Of a stretch of DNA of 25,881 bases, positions 1 to 10,281 are shown piece after piece. Both the position numbers and the translations under genes were made by a program. The notes beneath the pieces were generated by a model that was not told where the DNA came from, searched no databases, and worked only from the letters and a program-made list of their open reading frames with translations. Source of the stretch: Mesaphorura yosii (Eukaryota; Arthropoda; Collembola; Poduromorpha; Tullbergiidae). The DNA is taken from positions 1-25,881 of the forward strand of contig WIXG01000700.1 in assembly GCA_009869945.1 (NCBI GenBank). The letters are read 5' to 3'. Numbering within the stretch: the stretch's first letter is position 1; each line of letters starts with the position of its first letter.

Positions 1-1723
1 AGCAGCCACCAAAGAGCCTTCGATGTCCAGCCTGTCCCAGATCACGTCAATACCTCCAGCAAGAAGTGCTGAATGAATGCGGTAGATGACATTCGCCAGA
101 GGACCCTGCTCATAGAAAGTGACCCAGAACTCCTTCCAAGGGACACGCACTCCGTGGCACTTTTCCCGTAGCTCCACTGGTTCAATTCCTAATATGGACT
201 GTTCCTTGAATCGCGTGTAAATCAGACCCGTGGCCTTACCCGCCCATTTGGCAATACATGCGGGATTGTGTGTGAAGGAACAGGAGTCATTCAATGGCAC
301 TGCGTACACGTTCTCCCTCGGAGCGGTTCCAATACTCCACTTCTTGAAAGTGATCTTGTAGTATTCGCTGTACTTCGTCGTGTTTTCGTCTCCGTCGATG
401 AATCGGAATCCTTGTCGAAACAACTCGGTTGGGGTTTCAATGTCCGCCTCCTGGTTGGGAATGATGACGCGTGACGTGATGACACTCAAATACTCGCAGT
501 TCAGCACGATTGTTGTAATAAACAGGCAAGAAACTAGTTTGCTGTGCCTCCATTTGCGTGGATTCGGAGGAGGAAGCCCGACAACAGCCCAGAGAACGTC
601 CACTCCATGTGAAATGCTCCGATGCACGAGAATAAATGCTAAGGATGTGAGTGTGATGCCAATCCAGATGTAGACGTCGAAAGGGTGAGTGAAGAAATCC
701 AACCCAGTCGCTGGAATGATTGGCCGCTCTCTACAGTACAGGAAAAACTCCTCCAGCTTGTGAGTCAGGATGAGCTGTCGTCCGTATGCGTGCAGGACGG
801 GCAGGTCGTCACCGGGGGACAAATAAATCCCTGAATAGTTACCTTGGGCCGTGCTCCATCCTTCGCGTTTCGTAGTGAAATTTAGAAGCTTCATCAGAAT
901 TCCGAGTATGACTCCATTCCGGGACACTTCGGGTTCGTGTTTGAACCAGCCGTTAGTCTCAAGCTGAGTGTGGTATCGATATCCTTCTTCTCCACACTTG
1001 ATTTCGGACCGAAATCCAATTCTGTTGAGGTACGCCACCGAGCCATGGCCCATGCCGTTATAAATTCGATGAACTCTTCTAAAATCCGTGTCACTGAAGG
1101 ATACCGGTTCTGGCTCGAAAGGATCTGAGCAAAGAATGCAGAAAAGTTGCCATTCCGAAGTGGGAAAGTCAATAAACACGATTGGCGGTTGCACCGGTCC
1201 AAACGCGTCTCTGTTAAGCAACTGACGAGTGTCGTTCGTCCAAGGTTCGATGACAGGAACCAGAATGGCGGAGTTCTCCGAAAGAAGTGGTCCCCACGCG
1301 TGGATGGCGTTCACGATGAAGTGTGGGTCAGGTGAAACGATGTATACCCACATGCAATCGGTGGGCCAGGCCCAGCGGAGTGCAAGTACCTTGGATAATC
1401 CCAGCGTGGTCCTGCAGTCGCTATCGCCATGATTCGTTATTATATGAGGCAGATCCGACACGAACGCAGAGTCTAATAAAGTGGACTCCGCCAAGATGCG
1501 CCGAACGCCTTCGAATTCCGGTAGATTCGTCTCCAAAACGGGAATGCAGTTCGGTGAAAGCGAAAACGAAGCGGAGCCACCGCGATTGATGGCAAGGATT
1601 AAACTAAGAACAATGAAAATCATTGTTGCAAGTTTAGTAAGCCTAGAATGCGATGTTAGCGTACAGACTAGATTCATGAGCCATGACGCTGATGATTCGC
1701 ATTCAGAAACTTTACCTGGACAT
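1..1723 (-). CDS. Divergent ionotropic receptor (IR), C-terminus cut by window edge
   Basis: Ionotropic-receptor-family ligand-gated channel, expected in chemosensory membranes. The model is a tiny first exon 1723-1716 (ATG TCC AG), a 73-bp intron 1715-1643 (GTAAAG...CTAAC...TAG) and exon 2 from 1642 to the edge, giving 550 codons without a stop. Joining the exons gives MSRLTKLATMIFIVLSLILA, a convincing signal peptide. A later in-frame ATG at 1623 is an alternative start. A ligand-binding S1 half is suggested by GVILGILMKLLNFT (about residues 246-259). M1 is about 324-343 (FDVYIWIGITLTSLAFILVH), the pore region about 350-359, and the M2/M3-like segment about 370-396. It is followed by the S2 lobe with TPTELF, the usual position of the post-M3 sequence. 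The last membrane segment (M4) should lie outside the window. It is head to head with the IR75-like gene. The family is recognised from architecture; ligand and subfamily are unknown. Confidence 0.8.
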
Positions 1724-2220
1724 GGCGCATGACAGAAAATCAATGCTCATTGAATTTGACTCATGAGGACCCAATTTACGAATTCCTCCTAGGAAATAAT
1801 GATAATTTATGTATTAAATTGTATCCAACCTTAACCTATGATAAAGATAATGTGGCTAGGTGGATTGTGTTTGGGGTGTTATTTTATAATTTCGTAAGAA
1901 TCCTAACTGTGTATTAATATGAACAATGTCCATCATCTGAATTCACAGAGTACGTACTTGAAAACCATGAATTAATAATTGTCAGCAGAACACAAGCATG
2001 AAAAGACAGTTCTATAATGGTTTTGTGAAGTGCGTACCGGCTAGAACTGGATGGTTCCAGTAAATTGCACATATGTATGACTTAAGTATCCAATTTGTAA
2101 TGATTTCAATTTAAATGCCAAAGTTGTCAGCTGTCATTAATCAAGAAATTGTCTGAAGGGATTTTGTGGTATGGGCCATAGTTTTGATGACGAGTCAGTT
2201 AATTTCTGTTTGTGCCGAAG

Positions 2221-2252
2221 TATAAATGCACTTTCTTAGTGCACTGATCACT
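2221..2252 (+). promoter_or_regulatory. TATA + initiator core promoter of the IR75-like gene
   Basis: TATAAA at 2221-2226 is followed by an initiator-like TCACTG at about 2248-2253. The spacing of about 29 bp from the TATA T to the A at 2250 is the canonical distance. The predicted transcript would start about 17 nt before the ATG at 2267, which supports that ATG as the true start. Confidence 0.55.
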
Positions 2253-2266
2253 GAACAGATTAATAC

Positions 2267-3954
2267 ATGGAGGAAATCGAGGATCCGTATTTCGAGGGCG
2301 GCGGCTCTATCGCAAGCCCCATGATGACCAGTTTAGAAAACTACACACTTACTGCGGCAATGTATTTGTTCAGAGTTAGTTCACTTGTAGTACGCTATTT
2401 TTTTTAATGGTAAATAATTAGGATTTGCTTGAACTTAACTTTTTAAGGACGAATCTGGTGCACTTAGAGAGCATCGTTATCTTGCCACAGTAATCAATGA
2501 ACGTGTCCTCGAATCACTACAATATGTCTTAAATTTTGGGTAAGTTCTGATTAGAACAAAGACTTCAAGGGAAACTTGATGCTTGTATATTTAAACTGTC
2601 AACCTGGATTTAGTTTGCGTGTGATCCCGACCACAAGTTCAGTAAAAGAACCTAATAATGGAAGCTGGAGTGGTGCTGGTGCCTTGTTACTTGATGGAGT
2701 TGCTGACATTTCCATGGATCTTGACGTTTTCGTACCATTTAGGGCGGAATATTTCATATTACTTCATCCTTTGTTCAATGACAAGTAATTGGATAATAAT
2801 TGAATTGATAATCTTTGTTCTCGTTAATGAAACTACATTTTGTTATTGATGTGTTGATTTGCAGAATTTATATTTATTTCCGACAACCACCTGAAAGTAC
2901 ATCACGTGATGTATTTATTGAACCATTCACATCTTCATTATGGTTCGCCATTATTGGGTTGTTTCTCATTGCCTGGATGATTGTGCTTTGTATGAAACGA
3001 ATTGCATTCAATTCTCGGCGGAAAATCCACCAGTACCGTGGGCATTGTGTGGGTGATCACGAACTCTTTAATCGGTCATGGTTATGGCTCATATCATTCT
3101 TAACTCTACAAGGTTGGCATGACCGACCACACGCAATATGTCTGCGAATCGTGTTTCTGTTCGGTTCATTTACTGGTCTCGTACTTCATGTCAGTTACTC
3201 TGCAACATTGGTTTCATTATTTGCAACAGATACGAAACCAATTAATAATCTGGCACAATTCTTAAGCTCCAGTACTCCGCTATATACAGGGGCAGCATCC
3301 ACAACAATTCGAGACATTTTCCAGGTAAGAAAGGCATAACACATCTTGAACCAATTTAATTTCGATGACTTCGCTCTCCGATTTCAGGAACCTATCTTGG
3401 AAACAACAACCAGTTCAGGAAAGTACTTATCAAAGACATTTCAGTACATAGATGAAGTGCGTGGCTACTCCAGCACCCTGGACATGAATAAAACTGCGCC
3501 ATTTCCGCAAGCATACTTGACATTCTCTTTCAGATTCTATACAGAAACAAAATCATCAAGATATTCCAGCACTATACCGAAGGATTCTTACTTCTGTTCA
3601 GAAATTACTGAGCTGGAAGCGATCAGTGGTACGCGATTTCATACAGGATGGATTCTTCCTAAGAATTCCACATATTTAAGAAATGTACTGAACGTCAAAA
3701 TTGTACGTCTGTACAGCACAGGGTTACTTTGGCGGGAACAAAAAGAGTACATGAATCTATATCGCCCTATTTGTGGTTACGATTGGGGATCTAAAGGTAA
3801 AATGCTGGAAAGTTTGGATGGGTTAACATTTGCAGATACATTCACAGCATTCGCTCTGTTAGCTTTAGGAGTTGGAGTGTCTTTTGCGATTGGAGTTTAC
3901 GAAAGATTAAGATTAAGAAAGGTTGCGACTGTTGCTGAGAAATTAATATTCTAA
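2267..3954 (+). CDS. Ionotropic receptor, IR75-like, five exons, complete
   Basis: Chemosensory ligand-gated cation channel subunit. Exons 2267-2374, 2448-2539, 2614-2784, 2865-3324 and 3388-3954 join in phase to 1398 nt, 465 residues. The introns are 73, 74, 80 and 63 bp, all GT-AG. Visible in order: S1 with LQYVLNFG and NNGSWSG (the IR 'nGsWtG' pattern), GVADIS and VPFRAEYF carrying an Arg at the usual ligand-contact position; M1 LWFAIIGLFLIAWMIVLCM; pore LTLQGWHDRPH; M3 GLVLHVSYSATLVSLF followed by INNLAQF; S2; a Cys-containing stretch YRPICGYDWG before M4 TFADTFTAFALLALGVGVSF; a short tail. QGW in the pore and Cys-plus-M4 order resemble the insect IR75 group. The N-terminus is short and has no signal peptide, although the TATA and initiator just upstream argue that the start is right. 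AATAAA lies 75 nt after the stop. Confidence 0.8.
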
Positions 3955-4028
3955 TTAACTAACTCATGTCACGGAATCACTTGTCACATTGTCTCATTGT
4001 AAGCGTAATTAGCTCACAAATTGGTAGA

Positions 4029-4034
4029 AATAAA
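4029..4034 (+). terminator. Polyadenylation signal AATAAA of the IR75-like gene
   Basis: Canonical AATAAA 75 nt past the TAA stop of the IR75-like receptor, on the same strand and in AT-rich sequence. Its position fits a short 3' UTR. Confidence 0.5.
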
Positions 4035-4049
4035 AATTCTAAGCAGATG

Positions 4050-5350
4050 TTATGGGCGGAACATCCGCCCATCTTGACCACATTTGCCCAGCAACGTCAG
4101 CGCCTTGAACACGTTCTGCGTAGAGATCGTGTTAGTAATCAGGCGCGGCATGGACGGGAAATCAACCTCTCGGATGACCAGACCGACCCCCAGCAGGCGT
4201 CGGGCGATGTGCCGCCGGACAACGTATTGGAAGAGCGCCTTGATGCTATTTCCCCAGCTGGCCGAGGCACTCGACCAACAGCTTGAGGAGGTTGAGGTAG
4301 AAGAAACCAGGGTCGGAAGGCACCTTGGCAAAGTACACTTGGAAGAGGTTCAGCGCTGCGTACAACTTCATGGCTGGGGCAACGCAAGCTTCTCCAACCT
4401 CCGTCTCGCTGTCCGCCGACTGGAGAATGGGCCTGATCGCCTCACCAACACGTAAACCCAACAAACTGTTACCACTCGAGCCTTGCCCTCCGTCACCCAT
4501 GTCAGCAGCCACAGCCTACTTCGCGTCGTTGGTCGCGGCTTCTCATCCTCTTGCTTCACAAGCGCCTCCAGACTTCGCATGCCAAGTTGCACGAGCTTGA
4601 GATGTGGCGCCATGTCTGCAATAAAGTCGTCGAGGCGTTTGGCCAAACCCTTCCAGTCCCAGTTGGCTGTCGTGGACACGAAAGTTTGTTGGCTGATCCT
4701 CCAGCCGTACGCCGCTTGGCCTGGCTGCAGGAGATCCGTCTCCAGACTCGCAGACTTTTGAATGGCGTGTCGCGCGGCGACTGAGAGGACGCGAACCTCT
4801 CGGCGGAAACAGACGGCGCAACTCGAGGGCCTCAGCCAGGAAGCTGTTGCTTGTTCGTGGGAAGGAGGGCAGATCGGGGACGGGTGCGTACAAATGCGCC
4901 TGGTGGTCGTGCATGACGAGGCTTTCGACGAGTGAGAGGATGTAGTTAACCCTCTCGGAGTACAGGCACTGTGGCCGAACGTTCTGGGGCGAAACGATCG
5001 AGAGGTCGGGCGGGGTGCCTGCCAGCGGGTCCTCATCGTCGCCCAACTTCCCGGGCTTGCTGCCCACTGCGGACTCGTCTCGTGCAATCTTCAACTGGTG
5101 AAGGAAGAGGTGGATGTCCAAGTGGTCCAGACACACTGCACGCAGCTCCCCGTGGCGGAAAACGAGGAGAAGCGTTTCATGTGCGGTCGAGTTCAAGGAG
5201 CCGACAATCCAGTAATAATTTTGTGCAAGCGGGGGCAGGAGGGATGTGGGAGAGTCTGTTACACCCCTGGCGTGGGGGCCAAGGCTACAACGACCAGACG
5301 CTGTGCAGGGCAGGGAAGGTCGATTGCAGATGCGAATGCTACTACCCTAG
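4050..5350 (-). pseudogene. Relic of an unrecognised protein-coding gene with three frame changes
   Basis: A GC-richer block between AT-rich flanks reads as a plausible protein only if the frame is changed three times: about 5350-4795 in one frame, about 4795-4525 in a second, about 4520-4250 back in the first (a TAG at 4248-4246 closes it), and about 4250-4050 in the second again. No GT-AG intron fits at these joints. Segments look like real helical protein: LLLVFRHGELRAVCLDHLDI, NYILSLVESLVMHDHQAHLY, WDWKGLAKRLDDFIADMAPH, ALNLFQVYFAKV, FFYLNLLKLLVECLGQLG, VVRRHIARRLLGVGLVIREV. There is no upstream in-frame ATG; a TAG sits near 5351. The acceptor-like TTCCCTGCCCTGCACAG near 5310 may mark an exon edge. 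I do not recognise the family; the helices suggest a HEAT-like scaffold, which is inference only. Either a pseudogene or a real gene with assembly indels; neighbours show no such errors. Confidence 0.45.
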
Positions 5351-5627
5351 AACGTATGCATACCACAAGGTGCCGAATGGAGTTTGGAGCTGGAGCGACT
5401 AAATTTGAGGATTTTATCTTAAAGCCCAATTAAAAGTACAACCTTGAAACTTAGGACTGCCACTTGATTTGAATATCTTCCACGTGGAGCAAAAAAGGAT
5501 GATAAAGTAATTGAGGACAGAGGAATGAATTGGAATTTGGTGGTTGACAACCGCAGATAATTAATTGACTCCAATAATTTCGGATCATGGTGTTCGATGA
5601 CTTCATTCAAACTCGATTCGGGCTGCT

Positions 5628-5665
5628 TATATTAGAGTGGTGTTTGGCCGATTGCAGTCTCACTT
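5628..5665 (+). promoter_or_regulatory. Possible TATA/initiator core promoter of calpain A
   Basis: TATATTA at 5628-5634 and an initiator-like TCACTT at 5660-5665 are about 34 bp apart, a little wide. This would give a 5' UTR of about 54 nt before the ATG at 5716. The upstream interval 5351-5627 holds no other recognised feature. Confidence 0.35.
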
Positions 5666-5715
5666 TCTACTGACCGTTCCCCCACTTCAATCGGATTGAA
5701 TCCAGTTCGGAGAAA

Positions 5716-7457
5716 ATGAGTTCGACAGAAAGCGCGTTCGGTGTGACCCAACCAGGTGACCCTGACTACCCGCTCAAGACGACGCAGGGTGGTAGTGGTA
5801 CGATTGATGCGATCCGAAGTTCTTGCACCAAGGACGCGCCGTACGAGGACCCCGACTTCCCCCCGAATGACACGTCAATCGGGAAGGTAAAGGGGGATTC
5901 GGCGAAGGACAAAGAGAAGGCGGCACGCAAGTACGTCTGGCTCCGTCCGCATGAACTCTGCACCAACGCCGGGGCTGGGAAGCCCCAGTTCGCCGTGGCC
6001 CAACCGGGTGCATGCGGCGTCACCGACGACGCCTCCCAGCGCTGCACCGGTCTCGACGTCCGCCAGGGCGGGTTAGGTGACTGCTGGTACATGGCCGCCC
6101 TCGCGACCCTCACCGTCAACCCAGAACAGTTCAACATCGTTGTCCCCGTTGACAACTACGGCGGGTTCGAGGACGGCGCTTACTGTGGCGCCTTTCACTT
6201 CCGGTTCTACGACATGGGAGCTGGGAAGTACACGGACGTCGTGATCGACGATCAGATTCCCTGCAACGCGGAGACGAAACAGCCTGCGTTCGCCCATGTG
6301 TTCAGCAGCGACAGTACGGCGAGCGAGTTCTGGCCGGTTCTCGTCGAGAAGGCGTTTGCAAAGTACAGGGGAAGTTATCGAGCGCTGGAGGGCGGGCATG
6401 CGTCGGATGGGCTGCAGTACCTCACCGGGGGATTTTCGGGTAAATTCTTGCTGCAGGAGTACCAGGAATCGCCCAAGTACGAGGAGCTGTTGAAGAAGGT
6501 CAAGCGTTACATCTCGGCGAAGCAGTACCTTGACATCGGGTCGCAACATCCCGGGGATTTGGAGGCGATGGGGTTCACCAGAGATTCCTTCTTGGAACTC
6601 GGACTCCGATTGAAGCATGATTATTCTGTCTTGGGAGGCGAGGAGGTCGCCGAGAAGGACAATCCGGACAACGTGCACTACCTTCTCAAGATTAAGAACC
6701 CATGGGGTCACCACGAGTGGAAGGGGAGGTTCTCCGACGGGGACGATGCCAACTGGGGACTGATGGCGCGAGACCTGCGCGCTCGGACGACGGCAGGCTC
6801 CGCAGAGGTGGACGAGGGTGTCTTCTGGATGGATTTCCGTGACGTCACAAAGTACTTGAAGACGCTGTACTACTGTCTGTACGGATTGGATGGAGGCACC
6901 CAATTCTGTTCGATTCGCTCCGAGTGGCCAGCTTCGTTACAGGAGCAAAAGATCAAATACACCAACAGAGGTAAGTCATGCGCGGGGGTTATGTTGCGAC
7001 TATATGCTGAAATGTATACTTGATTTCAGGGGCGTTTCACTTCGCACCAGCCTTTCGTTTTGAGGTCAAGCGCGAAATCATGGCGATCGAGATCCCTGAG
7101 GAACATGAGGGCAAGTGCATCGCAGCGATGCGGATCGTGGCGGGAGCGGCAGGGCAACATCTGAATCCTGTCCCAAAATTCATGTACTATATCTACGACA
7201 TTCAGGACGGAGACGATCTGACCAATCTCGCCGAGATCTACAGGAGTCGTGAACATGTCACGTACGGACAGCCAGCTTCAAAGAGTGAGTTCGTTAACGT
7301 GTTGGGTCTCTACTTGACGCCGGGGCACTACTTCGTCACGGTCGTGCTCCGCACTGATGACAATGGTCCGATTCCGGATGGCTACGTCGGTCAAGCGATT
7401 CCGTTTGTCGTGAGTCTCTACAGCGAGAATCGAACCAGCCTAGAGCAAATCAACTGA
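5716..7457 (+). CDS. Calpain-family cysteine protease A, no EF-hand domain
   Basis: Calcium-regulated cytosolic cysteine protease of the calpain clan. Exons 5716-6970 and 7030-7457 flank a 59-bp GT-AG intron; 1683 nt, 560 residues. N-terminal anchor about 1-75, then WLRPHEL and the protease core. The catalytic Cys123 is in QGGLGDCWYMAAL, His301 in LKHDYSVLG, and Asn328 in IKNPWG with the Trp after it, so the triad is intact. The context KHDYS replaces the usual GHAYS. A domain III (C2-like) of about 140 residues (after about 400) ends the protein; the penta-EF-hand domain of classical calpains is absent. Domain III lacks the TAGGC and acidic-loop region that calpain B keeps. The intron position differs from calpain B. 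Active-site integrity suggests a working enzyme, but the divergence makes substrate and calcium dependence uncertain. Confidence 0.88.
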
Positions 7458-7598
7458 ACGGACACGAATTGTTGAATGGTCAAATTGGAATTACATATTT
7501 AATCATTACAAATTGGAATCAGTTTACGTTCATGAGAAAATGTTTAACGGCTAACATTTAATTATAGAAGCATAATTCGGTTGCATAAATTATTGTGA

Positions 7599-8280
7599 CT
7601 AGACTACGGGGTTGGGGCTGGGGTTAACTGCAACTGCGCCATTTGCAGCGGCAGAAGCCGTCGCCTGTTCTTGTCCATTATTGTTCAGCTCTACGAGACT
7701 GAGGGCGGTGATCGAGGCGATCGGTTCACGCCAGAATTCAAAGTTGCTAAATCCATCCGAAGCACCCGTCCCAAGATCCATAGAGCCACGCAGGCGGTAC
7801 GGTGGGAAAATGTGCTCCGCCAACTCGACGAAACTTGTGTACGACGACTGGATTGCGTTTGTGAGGGCGTGGCGGAGCTCTCCTTTGTAGTTGATGGTGA
7901 ATATTCGCGAGATTGCGAGGTTCACGGCGCGGTACGCCTATACGTCGTTGATCTTGTTGCCGAACCCTGCGTAGAACGGGTTTGGGGGGAAGAGAAGCTG
8001 CACATCGCGTAGACAAGCAATCTTGAACTCTTCAGGTTTCCTCTCAATTCCCTCTCAGTGCAGAACGGACATGAGTGAGATGGGGTTGAGGAGCAGGCGA
8101 CCATCGCCTTGCCGGATAGATTTTAAGTACTCTCAGATTGTGTGAGCCTGACCTGCGAATCAATCAAGTACAGTTTGGCCTTAGTGGCATCCGTCACACA
8201 GACCACCGAACTTGATTCCTGCCGTCAACTGGTATCGATATCATCTCAGCTCCCACATGATCGATATGGCAAATGACCAC
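7599..8280 (-). pseudogene. Lpin: Lipin (phosphatidate phosphatase) pseudogene, C-terminal part
   Basis: Lipins dephosphorylate phosphatidic acid to diacylglycerol. The minus strand from about 8180 to 7599 reads in one frame as the lipin C-terminal domain: [84 protein letters not shown], then FSNFEFWREPI and the final stop. Three in-frame stops interrupt it: TGA 8135-8133, TGA 8057-8055 and TAG 7940-7938. They replace positions where lipins usually have Arg (T-R-EYL), Arg (H-R-E) and an aromatic residue (NDV-W/Y-AY). A degraded trace of the catalytic DxDGT region appears as VVICHID near 8278-8258, with the Asp pair damaged, and the sequence between it and 8180 is out of frame. No upstream lipin exons are seen. 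This is a dead fragment; an active copy should exist elsewhere in the genome. Confidence 0.8.
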
Positions 8281-8777
8281 ATCCGTCGATTAGATTAGAA
8301 TGCTACCTTGAAGCGAGGCCCTGACTCAAATTCGTCATTCTTGATTCCAGGTTATCAATTTCTGGCCGGATGCTGATTTGAGGTATCCACCAGTAGTGAG
8401 TAAAGAGTAAAAGTCTTTATAAAAGAGATTGATCGCAGCAGACGACGAGAATCACCAGAAAGATCAGAAATAGATTTATTTTTACGCAGACTCGCAGCTT
8501 GGGACTCAGCAATCAGGAAAGCAACTCGACCTCAACAAAGGAGAGACACTAGCGCGTGTCTGCCCTATTCATTCTCGAAGCATTTACTTGACAAAATCGA
8601 GGCTCGCAATTTCTAAATGACTCAAGTGGAGGCTTGTGAATAATTTAGTGGCACGTGTGCAGACAACCTCCGCATGATATTAAATCCTCGACGCTTCTTG
8701 TAGTGAATGAAATTACTTGAACCTTCGAATGAGTTAGAATCTACGCCGTTCCAATTTCAAATATATGTTGATCATCT
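8281..8777. other. Gap between lipin relic and gustatory receptor 1
   Basis: No coding sequence recognised. A TATAAAAG on the plus strand at 8418-8425 looks promoter-like but no plus-strand gene follows it. The stretch just before 8778 is the 3' flank of the gustatory receptor on the minus strand. Confidence 0.5.
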
Positions 8778-9923
8778 TTATTTGAACGCAACTAACAATC
8801 TCGCAATTGAGTACGTTAGGAAACCCACAAATGTCATCTTTGCGGACTTGTCTATACTGTACAACCCACAGACCTTGAACCGCAAGGGCGACATCGATGT
8901 GACGACCGCTCTGAAGTACTTTAGGTTCGGGTGAGAAATTGTGGGTTGATTCCTTGCGATGTGTTCCAGTGAAATGGCCCAAAACTTACATATGATATTC
9001 ACCGCGGCCGTGAGCATGATGAATATGTAGACTGCCATCATCAGGAAGAGGTACGCCGTCAGAGTCGTGGCCACGTTTCTGCTGGCGGACTTCATATGCA
9101 CGAAGGTCAAGGCGCACATCATGCACAGACCGCTGCAGAGAGACTTGACGCCAGGCACGATGAGCCGGCAGTATTCTCCCGAATTGAACTGCGCGCATTG
9201 TAAGGACAACTTACGGTAATGTACGGGATTTGTGACTGAGTTGGCCAGTAGCGTCGTCTTGACGATGTCATCGAACATGAAGACGTACATCGAGAGGAAC
9301 CCGAACATCCACACGCATCGGAGGAGAACGAGCCCCGTGATCAAGGAGGCGAGTGACGCCACACATAAGGAGGTTGCTAGGTATCTGAGCCGCACGTAAT
9401 GAAATTCAAGCGCCATTCCGATCAGGATCGAGCAGCTTGTGAGGAGGATGAATGATTTGTGGTAGTAGACGAGATACTTTTCACGGAGGGCACCTGACGG
9501 AGGGGCGCGCGCATTCACCTTCGGGTCCTTGAACGTTGATTGGAGTACCAAATTGTTGAACAAGCCCACCAGATTCTGGCCGGGGCAGCTCAAGGCGGTC
9601 GCGAACACGCAAAATATTGAGTAGGCACACAAATACACGACGTACATGTTGGTGAGGGTAATGATCTCAGCTGGAGGAAGGTGGTGGAGCAGGTCCGTGG
9701 AGATGTGAAGCCTCCAAACGGAGTGGAGCGCCATGAGAATGCCCAGGAGATTGGTGAGATACATCGTGAGGATTCTGAGGGCGCTGTGCCGGCTTTCGTC
9801 GAACCGGACGATGTGGGGGTTTGACTCGCACCCGTTCCAGACAGGGGACGCCGTAATAGAGCAGGTGAGCCACGCCATTCTGGAATGCCAGGATACGATT
9901 CCGAATTCGGTGGCCGAAATCAT
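8778..9923 (-). CDS. Gustatory receptor (Gr) family chemoreceptor 1
   Basis: Seven-transmembrane chemoreceptor of the arthropod Gr family (inverted topology, ligand-gated channel in characterised members). Intronless, 381 residues. The start is ATG at 9923 (MISATEF), chosen because it aligns with MFTETTY of the downstream-numbered paralogue; the frame is open further up but only with non-ATG codons. Hydrophobic segments are spaced as expected (for example ILTMYLTNLLGILMAL, IFCVFATALSC, SFILLTSCSILIGMAL, LYLF-type segment before AAVNII). The tail RAVVTSMSPLRFKVCGLYSI is the Gr C-terminal pattern with a conserved 'R..PLRFKV' before the last segment. The insect TM7 motif TYhhhhhQF is not present in exact form. 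A GTAAGT at 8989 could suggest an intron, but reading through matches the intronless paralogue. Tandem, same strand, with the next gene. Confidence 0.75.
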   Translation of the reverse strand: MISATEFGIVSWHSRMAWLTCSITASPVWNGCESNPHIVRFDESRHSALRILTMYLTNLLGILMALHSVWRLHISTDLLHHLPPAEIITLTNMYVVYLCAYSIFCVFATALSCPGQNLVGLFNNLVLQSTFKDPKVNARAPPSGALREKYLVYYHKSFILLTSCSILIGMALEFHYVRLRYLATSLCVASLASLITGLVLLRCVWMFGFLSMYVFMFDDIVKTTLLANSVTNPVHYRKLSLQCAQFNSGEYCRLIVPGVKSLCSGLCMMCALTFVHMKSASRNVATTLTAYLFLMMAVYIFIMLTAAVNIICKFWAISLEHIARNQPTISHPNLKYFRAVVTSMSPLRFKVCGLYSIDKSAKMTFVGFLTYSIARLLVAFK

Positions 9924-10281
9924 TTTGTTCACCGTGATAGCTGCTTGAACCACGAATTGAACTGGGAAACTCACCAGAATTCATCGCAATCGTTCATGCA
10001 CTAAGAAATTGATACCGAAAACATCTTGAGTGAGACTTAAAAGCATTTCCATGTCGTTCAAATGAATTGGGGAGTTTCCTTCATAAATTGGCGAACGTAA
10101 ACACTAACGTTGATCGACATAAATCGACTCTTATTCCAATTAAGTGCCACATTTTCTTAGAATTCGGTACTTGTATCAAGGTTTGTGCAGGAAACGTACA
10201 CATGTACGGATCCAAAGTTTTGACTTCTCTGCCAAAGTATTTTGACTGACATGACATAATTTTCTCTCAAATTTGACGCAA
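9924..10281. other. Spacer between the two gustatory receptor genes
   Basis: About 360 bp, AT-rich, separating the start of receptor 1 from the stop of receptor 2. It must hold the promoter of receptor 1. An initiator-like TCACTC occurs on the minus strand near 10030, without a clear TATA box. Confidence 0.4.

Noticed and set aside
8911..8989. Possible 79-bp intron in gustatory receptor 1 (GTAAGT ... TTCAG)
   Set aside because: Joining at the CAG gives a TAG stop, while unspliced reading matches the intronless paralogue across the same stretch.
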